Shown piece by piece: positions 20,321 through 28,450 of a stretch of DNA of 64,000 bases. Positions within the stretch are counted from its first letter, which is position 1; each line of letters starts with the position of its first letter. The stretch is from an uncultured Coriobacteriaceae bacterium. GTDB taxonomy: Bacteria > Actinomycetota > Coriobacteriia > Coriobacteriales > Atopobiaceae. The stretch spans positions 31,997 through 95,996 of the forward strand of contig CADAQM010000010.1 in assembly GCA_902790135.1 (NCBI GenBank), read 5' to 3'. The translations under genes and the position numbers were made by a program. Below the pieces are notes generated by a model that did not search any database, had not been told where the DNA came from, and saw only the letters and a program-made list of their open reading frames with translations.

Positions 20321-21631
20321 CTATGCTGCAAGCTCGCCCGCAGCTTCGGCCGTCTGCTCCTCAGCCAGCGCCTGCGCATCGGCAGCCTTGAAGAAGGGGG
20401 GCCAGATGGCGGCACTCATGAGCGTGGCAACGACCTGGTACACGGCAATCTTCCACGATCCCTGCATGATGCCGTAGATCACGATGGGCATGGAGCTGAT
20501 GCCGATGATGCCGGTCGGCGCAGGCATGAGACCCAGCTGGATGGCACCATAGGCCATGAGCAGCGAAAGGATGGGGGTCACCATGAAGGGGATGAGGAAC
20601 GTGAAGTTGTACATGAGGGGCAGACCAAAGACCACAGGCTCGTTGATGTTGAAGAGGCCACAGGGAAGCACGAGCTTGGAGAACTGCTTGTAGCGCTGGG
20701 ACTTTGCGAAGAGCGCCATCACGATGACCAGGCCGAGGGTGCAACCGCAACCGCCGTTGCAGGCAAAGTCATACATGGAGATGTTCCAGATGTGGGGAAT
20801 CGCCTCGCCGGCAGCAGCGGCTGCCATGTTCTCGGGCAGGTAGGAGAACCAGATGGGGAACAGCACGGGCAGGACAGTGTAGGAGCCGTGTACGCCCACA
20901 AACCACAGCATCTGTGCAACAAGGATGAGGACGATGAAGCCGGGGAGGCTGCCAGTAATGCCAGCGAGCGGGATCTGAAGCAGCGTGTACACGCAGTCGA
21001 TCATGTTGCCATAGGAGGTGAAGCCAAAGGCGAGGCGAAGCGCACCGAACACGACGGCAACGAAGAAGCCAGGGATGATGGCCGTGAAAGTCTTGCCCAC
21101 GCTTTCGGGCACACCGGCGGGCATCTTGATGGTGAACCCGCGCTCGACGACGGCAATGTGAATCTTGGTGGTGACGAGGGCGGCAAAGAAGGCCATGAAG
21201 GCGCCGCGGCTACCAAGGTAGTTGATGTTGACGAGCGAGTCACCAGCGTCGTTAGCGGTAAGGGGAACCATGATGAGGTACGCCATGAGGGCGAGGAACA
21301 TGTTCTCGAAGCCAAGCTCCTCATGACCGAAGCTCTTTGCTGCGCCACGTGCAACGCTTGCCACCATGAAGAGGGCCATAAAGCTCATGGCCGCGTTGTA
21401 GATGGCAGCGAAGATTCCGCCCAGACCGGTGCTCGCAAGAAACGCCTGATAAGCCTCAATAGGCAGAGTGTTGAGCAGGTTGAAGATGGATCCCACAAGG
21501 ATGATGGCCATAAGGCTCATGGAGCCTCCGCCAATGGCCTGGATGTACTTGTTCTGGGCAACCTTGGTTGAGAATGGCACAAGCTTCTCGTTGAGGAATC
21601 TCATGAAAGCGTTGTCTTGCGTATCGGACAT
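20321..21631 (-). CDS. PTS EIIC, lactose/cellobiose class (second copy)
   Basis: 436 aa, about ten membrane segments. The N-terminal FLNEKLVPFSTKVAQNKYIQAIGGG and the GLFNINEPVVFGLPLMYN motif are typical of the family. It has a GGCGCTLGL stretch where the first copy has GGTGNTIGL, so substrate preference probably differs. AAGGAAAG precedes the ATG. It follows the ChbG-like gene on the same strand after 174 bases that include a palindromic repeat. No EIIA/EIIB partner of this class is present in the window. Confidence 0.93.
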   Translation of the reverse strand: MSDTQDNAFMRFLNEKLVPFSTKVAQNKYIQAIGGGSMSLMAIILVGSIFNLLNTLPIEAYQAFLASTGLGGIFAAIYNAAMSFMALFMVASVARGAAKSFGHEELGFENMFLALMAYLIMVPLTANDAGDSLVNINYLGSRGAFMAFFAALVTTKIHIAVVERGFTIKMPAGVPESVGKTFTAIIPGFFVAVVFGALRLAFGFTSYGNMIDCVYTLLQIPLAGITGSLPGFIVLILVAQMLWFVGVHGSYTVLPVLFPIWFSYLPENMAAAAAGEAIPHIWNISMYDFACNGGCGCTLGLVIVMALFAKSQRYKQFSKLVLPCGLFNINEPVVFGLPLMYNFTFLIPFMVTPILSLLMAYGAIQLGLMPAPTGIIGISSMPIVIYGIMQGSWKIAVYQVVATLMSAAIWPPFFKAADAQALAEEQTAEAAGELAA

Positions 21632-21739
21632 GATCTTTCCTTCCCAATAGGGTTCTATCCGCTGAATACAGCGTATGGCTGCGGAAAGGCATCACATGTT
21701 CCAATACAAGCCTCAGCGTTTCAGATGATGAAACGCACA

Positions 21740-21775
21740 GGTCAGGGGACATTTTTTCAGTGACGTCCCCTGACC
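21740..21775. repeat. REP-like palindrome in the EIIC-ChbG gap
   Basis: GGTCAGGGGAC (21740-21750) and GTCCCCTGACC (21765-21775) are exact inverted arms around a 14-base centre rich in T. It shares the GGGGAC core with the REPs around the RAYT gene. Confidence 0.7.
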
Positions 21776-21805
21776 CGCTTAGGTTTGAACGTATAACAAG
21801 AAACG

Positions 21806-22642
21806 CTACATCACCATCGTGGCGTGCGGCTCGGTGGACTGCTCGGCGACCCACCCGCGCGGCAGGTCGTTGAAGCTTGCCAGCTCGATGTCGTGCTCGT
21901 CGAGCCAGGCGCGCAGCTCGGGGCTGGTCATGCAGTCGAGGTCCATCGGGCGGCAGGTGGTGAAGCTCGTCAGGCGGAAGAGGTCCGCATCGGCGTAGCC
22001 GCAGTGGCTCACCAGGTAGCCGTACTCCTTGCCACTGGTGAGGAAGCCGTCATGGTCGCTGGTGATGTAGCCCAGCGGGTCCTCGGTCAGCTGCTCCTCG
22101 GGGCCGCCCCACTTGTACCAGCCCATGCCCATCTGCTTGACCTCGGGACGGTCGTTCAGACCCACCGAGCACATGACGCCGTACTCGACGGCCAGCTCGC
22201 GCGTGATGCGGTCGGTCGTGAGGGTGCCGTAGGCATGATTGTGGATGTAGTCGGGCTTGTGGCCCACGAGCTCGATGTAGCGCTCGATCTGTGCGCGGAA
22301 CTCGGCCTCCAGCTGGTCGGCGACGGCGGCCAGGTGGTCGTGATCGTTCTCGTCGGTGTCAAGTGCACGGTTCTCGCGGCTGCCGAGGAACATGCCGTCC
22401 TCGTGGGTGAGCGCGGGCACCTTGTCGTGGCCCAGGATGGAGGGGCCGGTGGAGGCGTTGAGGTCGATGCCAAAGGCGATGTCGCCCAGATAGGGCTTGA
22501 TCCACTCCACGCACTCCTCGATCCAAGGCATGTTTGCAAACATGCCGGTGTTGCGCACCACGCCGTTCCTAATGCCATGGATGCAGCCGAGGCTGACCGC
22601 GCGGGTGATGCCGTAGTCGTCGCTCTGAACCAGGATCTTCAT
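21806..22642 (-). CDS. ChbG/YdjC-family carbohydrate deacetylase
   Basis: 278 aa. The N-terminal LVQSDDYGITRAVSLGCIHGI supplies the Asp-Asp metal ligand, HNHAYGTLTTD the histidine pair, and a later YLVSHCGYADADL the third region. ChbG-type enzymes remove one acetyl group from chitobiose-6-phosphate or chitin oligosaccharides so that phospho-glucosidases can act. Position between two Lac-class EIIC genes supports a diacetylchitobiose or related amino-sugar disaccharide pathway feeding nagBA. The ribosome site is AGAGAGA, moderate. Confidence 0.9.
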   Translation of the reverse strand: MKILVQSDDYGITRAVSLGCIHGIRNGVVRNTGMFANMPWIEECVEWIKPYLGDIAFGIDLNASTGPSILGHDKVPALTHEDGMFLGSRENRALDTDENDHDHLAAVADQLEAEFRAQIERYIELVGHKPDYIHNHAYGTLTTDRITRELAVEYGVMCSVGLNDRPEVKQMGMGWYKWGGPEEQLTEDPLGYITSDHDGFLTSGKEYGYLVSHCGYADADLFRLTSFTTCRPMDLDCMTSPELRAWLDEHDIELASFNDLPRGWVAEQSTEPHATMVM

Positions 22643-22661
22643 GGGATTCTCTCTTTCTCGG

Positions 22662-22711
22662 GGTGTGTCACGGGGACGGGTGTGTCACGGGGACGGAGGT
22701 GTTGACACACT
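22662..22711. repeat. REP-like element with tandem 16-mer
   Basis: TGTGTCACGGGGACGG occurs twice (22664-22679 and 22681-22696) and is followed by GTTGACACAC, so GTGTGTCA can pair with TGACACAC. It lies in the 123-base gap before ChbG. It shares the GGGGACGG core with other palindromes in this window. Confidence 0.65.
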
Positions 22712-22727
22712 CCCTTAATGGTCGAAA

Positions 22728-22751
22728 GGCGGGAGCCCGAAGGCCCCCGCC
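22728..22751 (-). terminator. Hairpin after the third EIIC gene
   Basis: GGCGGGAGCC pairs with GGCCCCCGCC apart from one mismatch, loop CGAA, followed on the minus strand by TTTCG. It lies 14 bases beyond the EIIC stop. Confidence 0.55.
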
Positions 22752-22765
22752 AAGGAAGGAAGGAC

Positions 22766-24031
22766 TTACTCCTCGGAAGCGGCAGACTCGTTCTCGAGCA
22801 GCTGCTTGTCGTAGGCCTTCACGAAGGGCACGTACATGAGCACGATGATTGCAAACATCACGCAGCCCCAGATCAGACCAGGCGTGCCGTAGCTCATGAG
22901 GTTACCCATGAAGAATGGCAGGTTGGCTGCGGAGCCACCGGTGCCATTGGCGTAGGGCAGCAGGCCGATGAGCTTGAGGATATGCGTACCGAAGACCGAG
23001 ATGGTCGGAGCACCGAGGACCCAGGGGATGAAGAAGATCGGGTTCAGAATCATGGGCATACCGAAGTAGGCGGGCTCATCGACACCGAAGAGTGCGGGGA
23101 GAACGGCCATGCGGCTGACAGCCTTGCCCTGCTCGGACTTCATGATGAAGAGGGCGGCGACAAGCATGGGGATGGAGCCAGTGCCAAAGGTAAGGGCATC
23201 ACCAGAGCAGAGGTGAGGCATAGGAGTACCAGCCTGGAAGGCAGCGAGGTTCTCCATCTGGAGCTGCATGAAGAGCATCATGATGATGGGGCCGACGGTC
23301 ATTCCGCCGTGGATGCCCAGGAACCAGAGGCCGTACAGGAAGACCATGAGGATCCAGTAGCCAAAGACGTTGGAGGACACGGACTGCAGCGGCAGGGCGA
23401 TCATGGAGTAGACCAGCTGGTGGATGGTGCCAAACTCAGTGCCAGCAAAGACCATGGAGACGATGCCGAAGAGGACCATGGCGATGGCAGCAGGGATGAG
23501 GCTGGAGAACTGGGCGCTGATGAATGGCGGCACCTGCTCGGGCAGCTTGATCTCGACGTGGCCCTTCTGGCAGGCGAGGTAGATGCCACCGACAACGAAG
23601 GAGATGATGATGGCGCTGAACATTCCCTGAGAGCCCAGCCAAGTGGTGGGCAGGGTGGACGGCGCGAAGGGCTCCTCGGGGATGATGTAGGGCGTGCAGA
23701 TGAGGAAGCATGCGAGCGAGGTGAGGCCGACCGCCATCTCGGAGCGGGCGCACTTGGTGTGCTGCGCGAAAGCATAGGCTACCAAGAATGCCAGGTAGGC
23801 TCCGATCATACCGGTCGTCCACTGGTAGATGGTGTTGAGCACGGTAACTGCGCCAGTGGAGGTGATGAGCGCCTGGTATGACTCGATGCCGATGCCCTTG
23901 AAGAGCGCTGCGAACGAGCCGAGCATGGTGATGGGCAGAAGCATCATGAAGGCATTCATGATGACGTGAATGACCCAGTTCTGGGCGATCTTGCCTGAAA
24001 TGGCGGTCATCTTCTCGATGAACTGATTCAT
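22766..24031 (-). CDS. PTS EIIC, lactose/cellobiose class (third copy)
   Basis: 421 aa polytopic permease. Opening FIEKMTAISGKIAQNWVIHVIMNAFMMLLPITMLGSF, later FLGIHGGMTVGPIIM and LFGVDEPAYFGMPMILNP, where the family NINEP motif is GVDEP. That change in the substrate-site motif suggests a sugar different from the other two EIICs. The promoter at 24121-24149 carries a palindromic operator, and the RpiR gene upstream has a matching one. First gene of a likely EIIC-chbG-EIIC series on the minus strand, each separated by hairpins. Confidence 0.93.
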   Translation of the reverse strand: MNQFIEKMTAISGKIAQNWVIHVIMNAFMMLLPITMLGSFAALFKGIGIESYQALITSTGAVTVLNTIYQWTTGMIGAYLAFLVAYAFAQHTKCARSEMAVGLTSLACFLICTPYIIPEEPFAPSTLPTTWLGSQGMFSAIIISFVVGGIYLACQKGHVEIKLPEQVPPFISAQFSSLIPAAIAMVLFGIVSMVFAGTEFGTIHQLVYSMIALPLQSVSSNVFGYWILMVFLYGLWFLGIHGGMTVGPIIMMLFMQLQMENLAAFQAGTPMPHLCSGDALTFGTGSIPMLVAALFIMKSEQGKAVSRMAVLPALFGVDEPAYFGMPMILNPIFFIPWVLGAPTISVFGTHILKLIGLLPYANGTGGSAANLPFFMGNLMSYGTPGLIWGCVMFAIIVLMYVPFVKAYDKQLLENESAASEE

Positions 24032-24120
24032 GGTTCCCTTCCTTCTTTGGAATGCTAGGTGCGCAGTTGCCGGCCATGCTCCTGCGCGGTTTGGGAAGCG
24101 CTTCCTTCTTCTCGGGAACC

Positions 24121-24149
24121 ACTATACAACATAGTGAAATCTGTTTCAA
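24121..24149 (-). promoter_or_regulatory. Promoter of the third EIIC gene with RpiR operator
   Basis: On the minus strand: -35 TTGAAA (24149-24144), 17-base spacer, -10 TATAGT (24126-24121). The imperfect palindrome TGAAACAGATTTCA (24148-24135) overlaps the -35. A further half-site, TTGAAACA, lies about 20 bases upstream. Confidence 0.75.
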
Positions 24150-24201
24150 CTATAAATTTGTTATTTGTTTCAATTGATTCGTTCGATCGAGGAGGGCACA
24201 C

Positions 24202-24942
24202 TCAAACTGCAGCGGGCAGCAATTGCGCGAGCAGGTCATTGAACATCAGAAAAGAGAACGTATCGGCAAGCACCGTGCGGTCAGACGTCCCGACAGTGGC
24301 GGTTGGCAACACGAAGGTCTCGTCAAAGTTGCGCCGCAGTGGATGCTTGGAGTTGGTGGTAACCAGCACCATGTACGGCTTGACGTTGCGTCCGACCTTG
24401 AACTCGTGCAAGAGCCCCTTGTGGGAGTCGCCGCCTACTGCGGTATAGATAATGAGCAGATCGTCTTTGGTGAATCGCTGACCCACATCTACCTGCGGAT
24501 ATGAGGCGGAGATTGACGGGTCGAACTGCAGGGCGATGTTGAGCTCCTCGGCCGGAATACGCGAGAGGTTGTAGCCCATGATGTACACGTGGCGACTGGC
24601 GCGCATGCGCTCAATCAAGGCCTGTAGCTGGGCCTTGTCCACACGCTCCTCCACCAGCTTGAGTAGCCCGCCATATATCTCGGCATTGGTGGGCATATCG
24701 GAACGCTGACGGCGCTCCTCCAAGTCCTGTGCAAACTGGTATTGGAACTCGACAAAGCCGCCAAAGCCCAGGCGCTGCGCAAAGCGCGTGAGAGCCGGCT
24801 TGGAGAAGCCACCGCTGTTCGAGATGTCGGTCACGCTGCGCGTGGCAAACATGTCGGGAAACTTGCGAAGCGACTCGTAGATGGCGCGGTCAGTCTTGGA
24901 GAAAGACGACACGCTGCCGTCCATGAGTTCAATCGTGTTCAT
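24202..24942 (-). CDS. RpiR-family regulator of the EIIC/ChbG locus
   Basis: 246 aa. HTH domain (SSFSKTDRAIYESLRKFPDMF then FSKPALTRFAQRLGFGGFVEFQ) and SIS domain (VYIMGYNLSRIPAEELN; LLIIYTAVGGDSHKG; MVLVTTNSKHPL). It probably senses a phosphosugar produced from the EIIC substrate. A perfect 14-bp palindrome lies between its own -35 and -10 region (24966-25002), and a near copy overlaps the promoter of the EIIC gene downstream, so autoregulation plus control of that operon is strongly suggested. GAGAGGAG precedes the ATG. Confidence 0.92.
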   Translation of the reverse strand: MNTIELMDGSVSSFSKTDRAIYESLRKFPDMFATRSVTDISNSGGFSKPALTRFAQRLGFGGFVEFQYQFAQDLEERRQRSDMPTNAEIYGGLLKLVEERVDKAQLQALIERMRASRHVYIMGYNLSRIPAEELNIALQFDPSISASYPQVDVGQRFTKDDLLIIYTAVGGDSHKGLLHEFKVGRNVKPYMVLVTTNSKHPLRRNFDETFVLPTATVGTSDRTVLADTFSFLMFNDLLAQLLPAAV

Positions 24943-24965
24943 AATGCTCCTCTCGATGCGCCCTC

Positions 24966-25002
24966 ATTATACTTCAGACACATCGTTCTGAAACATGTTT
25001 CA
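24966..25002 (-). promoter_or_regulatory. Autoregulated promoter of the RpiR gene
   Basis: On the minus strand a -10 TATAAT (24971-24966) stands 16-17 bases from a TTTCAG/GTTTCA -35. The perfect palindrome TGAAACATGTTTCA (24989-25002) covers that -35. The same half-site is found at the EIIC promoter at 24135-24148. Confidence 0.75.
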
Positions 25003-25049
25003 TCAATGGAGCGCAGATGAGCACTCGGCGCGCACCAGATGCGCGAACT

Positions 25050-25841
25050 CTAGACCATGAGGTCTGCAACCGAGAAGAGGGCTGCCTTGCCGGCGAGAAC
25101 ACAGCGGCCGTCACCCGCCACGCGCCCGAACAGCGTCCCGCCACGTCGACTTGCCTGATAGGCCGTGAGGTCCCGCCTGTTCAGACGCTCCGCCCAATAT
25201 GGCAGGATGTGGCAGTGGCCACTCCCGCATACCGGGTCCTCGGCAATGCCGAGCTTGGGGGCAAAGGAGCGGCTCACGCAATCGTAGCCGGAGCCCTGCT
25301 CGCCCGCAGCGGTCACATGCACCAGTAAGCCATCAAGCGCCTCGATGGCTGCCTGATCGGGCTCGAGCGAACGCACCGTGGCTGCTGAGTCCATCACGCA
25401 GAGCAGGTCGCGAGCCATCCACGCCTCCAGCGGACGCGCGCCGAGCGCAGCCTCCATGGCATCGGTCACGGGAACTTGTTCAAGCTCGTATGCCGGAAAG
25501 TCCAGCTCGTACAGGTCCCCCGCACGACTCACCACGAGTTCGCCGACCTCGTTCGTGGCAAACACCACGTGGTCGGCATCCTTGGCATAGAAGTTGAGGA
25601 CGACATAGCCCGCAGCAAAGGTCGCATGCCCGCAAAAGTCGATCTCACGGGCGGGCGTAAACCACCGAAGGTAGTAGCGCCCGTCATCGAGCGGTCTCAC
25701 GAAGGCCGTCTCGGAGAAGTTGTTCTCGATGGTTATGGCCTGCATCAAGGCGTCTTCGGGCCACTCGTCAACCACACAAATGGCCGCCTGGTTACCCGCA
25801 AAGACCTTGTCCGTAAACGCATCGACTACGTACTGACGCAT
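25050..25841 (-). CDS. PhzF-family isomerase/epimerase-like protein
   Basis: 263 aa. N-terminal YVVDAFTDKVFAGNQAAICVV, the NNFSETAFV segment with the catalytic Glu, FCGHATFAAGYV and the C-terminal EDPVCGSGHCHILPYW loop are the PhzF signature (two-fold diaminopimelate-epimerase-like fold). Most members outside phenazine clusters have no known substrate, and no phenazine genes are nearby. AGGAGG sets the start at 25841. Single gene between the RpiR regulator and a HAD hydrolase. Confidence 0.92.
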   Translation of the reverse strand: MRQYVVDAFTDKVFAGNQAAICVVDEWPEDALMQAITIENNFSETAFVRPLDDGRYYLRWFTPAREIDFCGHATFAAGYVVLNFYAKDADHVVFATNEVGELVVSRAGDLYELDFPAYELEQVPVTDAMEAALGARPLEAWMARDLLCVMDSAATVRSLEPDQAAIEALDGLLVHVTAAGEQGSGYDCVSRSFAPKLGIAEDPVCGSGHCHILPYWAERLNRRDLTAYQASRRGGTLFGRVAGDGRCVLAGKAALFSVADLMV

Positions 25842-25916
25842 GAAGCACCTCCTATGCCAGATAGCACCCATTCAAAGGAAAACGCCTCCACACCAGATGC
25901 ACGCCCCGGCCACCGT

Positions 25917-26705
25917 TCACAGGAGGCCGAAGTGCGCGAAGGCGTTGAGCAGACCGTCGTCGTGGATGTCGGTCGTAACCCAAGTGGCGGCAGCCTTGGC
26001 GTTGTCATTCCCGTTACCCATGGCCACTGATACATCCGCAGCACGCAGCATCGTGAGGTCGTTGTCGGAATCCCCGCAAGCCATCGTGCACCACTCATCG
26101 GCGCCGAGGTAGGCACGTACGGCCTCCATCGCTGTTGCCTTGTTCACGCTCGCAGCAGTTGCCTCGGCAAAGCCGGGCCCGAGGTAGGTGAGCACCACGT
26201 CCTCGGGCATCGCCGCGACCACCTGCTCATACACGGGGCCAGCGCCATGATAGAAGGTCTTGTGAATGCGTCCCCACTGCTCGTCGGGCATATCCTGCAA
26301 GCGCGGCGCATGGAAGATGGGATCGGGCGTACCCCCAACCATGTCGAGCAGCCTCTCGAACGCAGCCTGATCGTTGATGCAAAGCCAGCTGTTCTCACCC
26401 GACTCGAGGCTGTAATTGAGCTCAAAGGAGTCAAACACGCCCGCCACCGCACGGAGACGACCCTCTCCCAGCGGCTCATCCACGATAGTCTTGCCATCGA
26501 GAATCACCTCGGCTCCCGCTGCGAAGCAGAACCCGTCGAGCCCCAGATAGGTGAGGTCAGGCACCTCAGAGCGGGCGCGTCCGGTATTAGTCAACACCTT
26601 GTGGCCGTTGGCCCGCGCGCGCCGGATGGCCTCGCGTGCAGAGTCGGGCACCACGCCCCACTCCCACAAGGTTCCGTCGAGATCCAGAAACACAGCGGTC
26701 TTCAT
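25917..26705 (-). CDS. HAD hydrolase, Cof/IIB subfamily
   Basis: 262 aa. Motif I VFLDLDGTLW, motif II VLTNTGRARSE, a capping C2 domain, a conserved Lys in the VNKATAM region and motif IV MACGDSDNDLTMLRAADVSVAMGN (key residues GDSDND). Cof-type enzymes dephosphorylate sugar phosphates or flavin/pyridoxal phosphates. I start at 26705 because GGGAGA lies 8 bases upstream; an ATG two codons earlier is too close to that site. The ORF runs on for 100 codons upstream through REP sequence, which is not coding. Confidence 0.92.
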   Translation of the reverse strand: MKTAVFLDLDGTLWEWGVVPDSAREAIRRARANGHKVLTNTGRARSEVPDLTYLGLDGFCFAAGAEVILDGKTIVDEPLGEGRLRAVAGVFDSFELNYSLESGENSWLCINDQAAFERLLDMVGGTPDPIFHAPRLQDMPDEQWGRIHKTFYHGAGPVYEQVVAAMPEDVVLTYLGPGFAEATAASVNKATAMEAVRAYLGADEWCTMACGDSDNDLTMLRAADVSVAMGNGNDNAKAAATWVTTDIHDDGLLNAFAHFGLL

Positions 26706-26768
26706 CGGCATATCTCCCTTATCCCTCCCCTGCCGTCCACGGACAGAACGTCCGTGCGCACGACCGAC

Positions 26769-26797
26769 GGGAAACAGGGGACAGGCACCTGTTCCCC
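26769..26797. repeat. REP element, copy 1 upstream of RAYT
   Basis: GGGAAACAGG, then GGACAGGCA, then CCTGTTCCCC: an inverted repeat nearly identical to copy 2 at 26812-26840 with one base missing in the right arm. Same orientation as copy 2. Confidence 0.85.
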
Positions 26798-26811
26798 TTC
26801 TCCCATAGTAA

Positions 26812-26840
26812 GGGAAACAGGGGACAGGCACCTGTTTCCC
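26812..26840. repeat. REP element, copy 2 upstream of RAYT
   Basis: A perfect 10-bp inverted repeat GGGAAACAGG / CCTGTTTCCC with the 9-base centre GGACAGGCA. The transposase ATG is 94 bases downstream. Confidence 0.9.
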
Positions 26841-26933
26841 ACGTGTTCCCGCTCCCCTGCACCCATATGTTTCATGGTCACACCATTTGGGCATAAGGTA
26901 ACAACCCACATCCGAATCCACGAGAGGAGAACC

Positions 26934-27698
26934 ATGCCAAGAGCAGCGCGTAAAGAGAGCAGTACTTCCCTCTACCACGTGATTAACCGTGGATCGGGAA
27001 AACAAATCATCTTTGAAAACGACCTAGACAGGCGATTCTTCATGAGCAGGTTAGATAGCCTGCTGGTCGAGCACGAAGGCTCCCTTCTGGCATGGTGCTT
27101 GATGGACAACCACTTCCATCTGCTGCTCGACATCTCTTTTTCTGATCTCGCACACCTCATGCACGGACTTCAGACAAACCATGCGGGATACTTCAACAGG
27201 GTCCACGGGCATAGTGGGTCGCTCTTTGGAACACGCTACAAATCCGAGGCAGTTGAGACCGACGAGTACCTCATGACCCTCGTGAGATATATCCATGAGA
27301 ATCCCTTTAAAGCGGGGGCAGCCAAAGATCTTCACTACCGTTGGAGCAGCTTCGATGAGTACGTGAGCAGGCCTGTTCATATTGATCCGTCACTGGTACT
27401 GAGCGTCTTCGGCAGCAAGAATCAATTCTTGCTCTTCCACAATGCCAGCCACGACGACGACCAATGCATGGACGTTGATGAGCATACTATTGCTCATCTG
27501 TCTGACGAGCAGGCCCTCCGGATTGCGGAAGACGTCTTCGGTCGGGACGCTGTTTTGAACATGAAAGGTCTTAATCGCGCGGCAAGGGACGAGGCACTCG
27601 TCACGCTGCGGAAAATGGGGCTTGGTGTGAGGCAGATCCAGCGGCTGACAGGCATTTCGCTTAAGGTCATATCGCGTGCAGGAAAGGCCGCTGCTTGA
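26934..27698 (+). CDS. REP-associated tyrosine transposase (RAYT, Y1 family)
   Basis: 254 aa. The Y1 transposase domain is clear: YHVINRGSGKQIIFENDLDR, the HUH pair in CLMDNHFHLLLDI, GSLFGTRYKSEAVETDEYLMTLVRYIHENP with the catalytic Tyr, and a C-terminal helix-turn-helix-like VRQIQRLTGISLKVISRAG. RAYT proteins cut and join single-stranded REP DNA. The gene is flanked by two REP copies upstream and an inverted copy downstream, the classic RAYT-REP unit. GAGAGGAG precedes the ATG. Base composition is less GC-rich than its neighbours, in line with transfer. Confidence 0.93.
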   Translation: MPRAARKESSTSLYHVINRGSGKQIIFENDLDRRFFMSRLDSLLVEHEGSLLAWCLMDNHFHLLLDISFSDLAHLMHGLQTNHAGYFNRVHGHSGSLFGTRYKSEAVETDEYLMTLVRYIHENPFKAGAAKDLHYRWSSFDEYVSRPVHIDPSLVLSVFGSKNQFLLFHNASHDDDQCMDVDEHTIAHLSDEQALRIAEDVFGRDAVLNMKGLNRAARDEALVTLRKMGLGVRQIQRLTGISLKVISRAGKAAA

Positions 27699-27719
27699 GA
27701 GCTGGGTGAGAAGGGTGAA

Positions 27720-27748
27720 GGGAAACAGGTACCTGTCCCCTGTTTCCA
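27720..27748. repeat. REP element, inverted copy downstream of RAYT
   Basis: GGGAAACAGG, then TACCTGTCC, then CCTGTTTCC. Read on the minus strand it is the upstream REP with one changed centre base (GGACAGGTA), so the transposase is bracketed by REPs in opposite orientation. Confidence 0.88.
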
Positions 27749-27814
27749 GGGTATAGCTTCTTTTGTCTCAACCGCATGCACCGCTATCATTGAGTCACGC
27801 CCGAAGGAGGAGCC

Positions 27815-28396
27815 ATGGCCATCGCGAATCCGCTCGACTGCCGCTCGTGGTATGTGACCGACGAGCTGCTCGCCTACCACAACCACGAATGGGGCAGGCC
27901 CGTCCACGACGATCGCCAACTCTTTGAGATGCTCTGCCTCGAAGGAGCGAGCGTCGGTCTCTCGTGGCGCACCATCCTGCACAAGCGCCCGGTGTATCGC
28001 CGCATCTTCCACGGCTTTGAGATCGATCGCTGCGCCGAGATGAGCGACGAGGAGCTCGAAGCCGCCCTTATGGACCCCGGCATCGTACGCGCGCGAAGCA
28101 AGGTCTTTGCCGCGCGCTCGAATGCGCAGGTTGCGCAGGCAATCCAGCGGGAGTTTGGCTCGCTCGATGCCTACCTGTGGGGCTTTGTGGATGGACGCCA
28201 GATAGTCAACTCGTGGACCAGCATGGACGAGATCCCCACCGAAACCGAACTCTCGCGCAGGCTGTCGGCCGACCTCAAGCGGCGCGGCATGCGCTTTGTG
28301 GGACCGGTTATCACCTACTCCTACCTGCAGGCCGTCGGTCTCGTGAACGACCATCTCACGACCTGCGACTGCCGCGACGCCTGCCGCATGCCGTAG
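27815..28396 (+). CDS. tag: DNA-3-methyladenine glycosylase I
   Basis: 193 aa, normal Tag length. CRSWYVTDELLAYHNHEWG at the N-terminus holds the zinc Cys and His, the glycosylase fold follows with FEMLCLEGASVGLSW, and FVGPVITYSYLQAVGLVNDHLTTC ends with the second His-Cys zinc pair. It excises 3-methyladenine from alkylated DNA. AAGGAGG precedes the ATG. Convergent with the phosphatase gene at 28429; the two share a hairpin. Confidence 0.94.
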   Translation: MAIANPLDCRSWYVTDELLAYHNHEWGRPVHDDRQLFEMLCLEGASVGLSWRTILHKRPVYRRIFHGFEIDRCAEMSDEELEAALMDPGIVRARSKVFAARSNAQVAQAIQREFGSLDAYLWGFVDGRQIVNSWTSMDEIPTETELSRRLSADLKRRGMRFVGPVITYSYLQAVGLVNDHLTTCDCRDACRMP

Positions 28397-28415
28397 CTCC
28401 CGCTCCGCGAGACGA

Positions 28416-28450
28416 GAAAGCGCACTCCCTAGGAGACCAGGCGCGCTTTC
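28416..28450. terminator. Hairpin between convergent tag and phosphatase genes
   Basis: GAAAGCGC (28416-28423) and GCGCTTTC (28443-28450) are inverted arms. The right arm lies inside the last codons of the phosphatase gene. It could serve both strands. Confidence 0.5.

Noticed and set aside
26247..26933. Upstream extension of the transposase frame
   Set aside because: Covers REP elements and the antisense of the HAD gene; the ribosome site is at 26922-26930.
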